A stretch of DNA of 64,000 bases. It comes from Lutjanus erythropterus. Its lineage: Eukaryota > Chordata > Actinopteri > Lutjaniformes > Lutjanidae. The position numbers and the translations under genes were made by a program. Positions 61,417 to 64,000 of the stretch are shown in pieces. The notes beneath the pieces were generated by a model. The model was not told where the DNA came from. It saw nothing but the letters and a program-made list of their open reading frames with translations, and searched no databases. The DNA lies in contig CM034606.1 in the NCBI GenBank assembly GCA_020091685.1, forward strand, positions 33,933,874 to 33,997,873, written 5' to 3'. How positions within the stretch are numbered: position 1 is the stretch's first letter; the number at the start of each line of letters is the position of its first letter.

Positions 61417-64000
61417 ACGTAGCAGAATCACGGGCACTTTTCATGCTTATTCTACTAACAGATTCTGAATTCTGCTTCGATGCACTCCTGCTTTCATGAC
61501 GTCTTGTAGCCAGCAGACAGACATGCTCGGATGCTCCTGTTTGCATGCTGGAAACTGGTTTCAGGAATGATTTGCCTGTTTACCAGCAGCCCTTCTCACA
61601 ACAGTAATGATGAGTTATGCTGTCCGATATGTTGTTCTTCTTGATCCAAACATGTTATCAATTAAAATCACACAACATACACAATCTGTTCTTGGTGAAA
61701 TCTTGACAGTGCAGGTTTATCTGTGTTTGGGTGTGTTTAATGTCACGTTATTCTTCTGTCTCTCTACAAATCAGCCCTGCAGGGACTCCGTCCAAGTCAA
61801 TCGAATACAGGCACGTCTCCAATCACACAAAAAATGTCATGAATGTCACCTCACTCCTTCCTTGTTAAACTTGTTGTGCAAAAGCATGAAGCAGTCTCGT
61901 AATTATTGTTAGCTATCATCCTAAAGTACAAGAGTTTTAGAAGGAAGTTATTAATATAATGCCAAAAATCTTATTTGTAAATATTGTTTTGGAGCCAGAA
62001 GTATTTTTTATTTCACTTATACCTACTAGATCTTATTTTGAGACTAGGATATGTGTATATTGCAAGCAAAGTTACTTATTGCTCTAAACTGGGAAAAAAG
62101 TGAAAACACAAATATTGATGTCAGGGTTAAAAATATGACATATTATATGGGACTGAAAAAATAACATACACTTTGAGTGTTTATGAAGAAAACAGGAAAT
62201 CAGATAAGATACAGTGATGTTGGACATCTCATAAATTAAGAATTGGGTCATATTTGAATGTAAGTGTAATGGTATCAGATACAGCTTAGCCTAATAAAGA
62301 GTTAAATGTGGGCTGCGTTACTGTCATGTGTTTGATCATGTGTGTGAGGTTTAGAGTCACACCTGTCCGTCTGTCACAGACTGTAGCGGGCTCAGTTTTA
62401 AAGCTGATACTGGTGTCATATGAAACTAGATGCTAGTTTGTTCAGGAAAGGGAATAAATGATGCTCCAAAGTTAGGATAAACTGGAGAACTGGCATGGCC
62501 ATTTTCAAACAGGGCTCCCTCTGATCTTAAGATATCTGAATGAGTCCCTCCTTTACAGACATGCACACTTTATGTTAATCCCATGCAGTTTTTTGCATCC
62601 AGTGTATATTGTTGTTTTCACCTGTTCAAAAAAAAAAAAAATATTTGAATATTTTTGCATACTGAGGTCCCTAAACAGTATTGGAATTACATAAATTGGG
62701 TAAGACTGGAAAGTTTTTGTGGGTTTCTATATCTATTATATTGATATAAATCTGCCTGTTTGCTTGTAATGTTCTAAATAAATAAAAAGTTTAAAAAGCT
62801 GCTATTTATCATCCAGTTTATTGTTTTCTTATTACAGTTCTATGCAGCTTGCAAAAAAACTTTGCATACATCTAGACAAGGAAACTTACAGTATACTATA
62901 CTTTACTATACTGTACTGTACTGTACTGTACTGTAGACAAAAAAAACTTGGTAATGGTCAATGTTTTTAATACATTATTATGTCAAAATAGAGTAACATA
63001 GGAAGAAAGTGAGGGACCGTGTTTTTGTTTCTTCTTTTTTGCCACTTTCTTATTTTTATATGCTAAATAAGAATAAATGACAAAGAAAGACACATATTTG
63101 TTGGGGGAAAAAAGGAAGATTTTTCGGCTCTACCAGGCTCACTGGTGTGTGATGCCTGATATTTAACACTAGATGGCAGTGTAGGTGTTAGAGAGGAGAG
63201 AAAAAGGTTTGTCTCTCAGACAATCAGGATAATGAACTTTATCCAGAGCATCTGTCTCCGAGTGTGGACAAATGATTTTATTACATAGTTTGCACAAAAT
63301 GCTTTTTTCATTCTTCATATACTGAAAATATGTACATAAACATTTTACCTATTTGTGTATTATTATTTTTTTTAAATCTGTCCCTCCTATTTCTTTCTTT
63401 CTTTTCTTTTCTTTTTTTTTTTTTACTTTACATTAGTCTTTTAGAACATCCTCTAGAACAGTCATTCCCAAAGACTGGGTCATGTAAATTATTTCTATGA
63501 ACAATAATGATTGCTTGTATCTCTATTTTTAATTGAGAAATATAAATTGCACCTCATCTGATGTTGTTTTGTCTGGTGGAGTCATTCACTGGATAAGGAA
63601 AGTTGAAATTAAAAAAAGAAAAAAAAGATAATGAGAAAAAAATGTGTGTTTTATATATTAACTATTAATAATAAGTAATAAGTAATCAATTCATCAGTTG
63701 TTCGCCTTCTTCAACGATTAGTTATGGAAAATGCACAAAATCTTCAAGTCTACTTACAGACATTTTGAAACTTGAAAATTTGTTTTCTTGTCGATTGTTT
63801 GCCATTCTGTCACAAAACATAATTTTGGTTGATAAAAGCACAATAACATCTGATTTTCGTTGACGTGCAACTCTGATTTTGAGGACCTCAGAACAGGGAA
63901 CCAGTGCCGTCAACCCATATTGAAAAAAAAGACTTTGTGAAAAATCTTGAATATTGATAAAAGTCAAATAAGATCTCAATGCCCTGACCACTTAGTTGAC
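61417..64000. other. 3' flank of the SOUL gene and intergenic DNA
   Basis: AATAAA signals occur at about 62.30 and 62.45 kb, possibly too far to be the gene's own end. The rest is AT-rich with a CTGTA microsatellite and poly-T tracts near 63.40 kb. No further gene is seen. Confidence 0.5.
62911..62935. repeat. (CTGTA)n microsatellite
   Basis: Five tandem CTGTA units follow a degenerate CTATACTTTA stretch. Confidence 0.9.

Overview
The window reads as nuclear DNA of a spiny-rayed (percomorph) teleost. The evidence is spliced vertebrate-type genes with GT-AG introns, a fish-type NLR gene (NACHT, 174-bp LRR exons, PRY/SPRY end), long AT-rich introns, TG microsatellites, and many short interspersed repeats of kinds common in percomorph fish. 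No prokaryotic or organellar features were seen.

Layout. (1) 1-19.5 kb has no exon I can support and probably lies in a long intron of ccdc85a. It holds L2-like LINE debris, a TTAA-flanked MITE and a hAT element with a perfect 8-bp target duplication. (2) 19.5-23.4 kb, minus strand: the first two coding exons of ccdc85a and a GC-rich promoter region; the rest of the gene lies left of the window or was not found. (3) 26.35-45.5 kb: two inverted copies of a Merlin/IS1016-like DNA transposon, copy A (truncated) and copy B (nearly complete). Their precise ends face each other across a 7.5-kb spacer. Copy B carries a decayed four-exon DDE transposase on the plus strand. A second, divergent, unrecognised serine/lysine-rich gene lies on the minus strand. 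The spacer holds an uninterrupted 554-codon intronless coiled-coil gene with four 180-bp repeats and an unusual upstream region. (4) 46.9-55.7 kb, minus strand: an NLR gene of the fish NLRC3-like group. Its FISNA region and the ATP-binding half of NACHT are missing exactly at a single undetermined base (52130). An ISRE-like site lies upstream. (5) 58.5-61.4 kb, plus strand: a complete four-exon secreted SOUL/heme-binding-family gene of 199 residues. The rest is intergenic or repeat sequence.

The genes do not form a pathway. The NLR gene is innate-immune, the SOUL gene encodes a probable secreted tetrapyrrole-binding protein, and ccdc85a encodes a junction/cytoskeleton-linked coiled-coil protein. 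The most unusual part is the inverted transposon pair: a two-gene Merlin-type element that appears to have spread after its transposase was broken, flanking an intact single-exon gene. Exon borders were derived by hand from splice signals and reading-frame continuity. No database search was run, so family assignments rest on recalled motifs.
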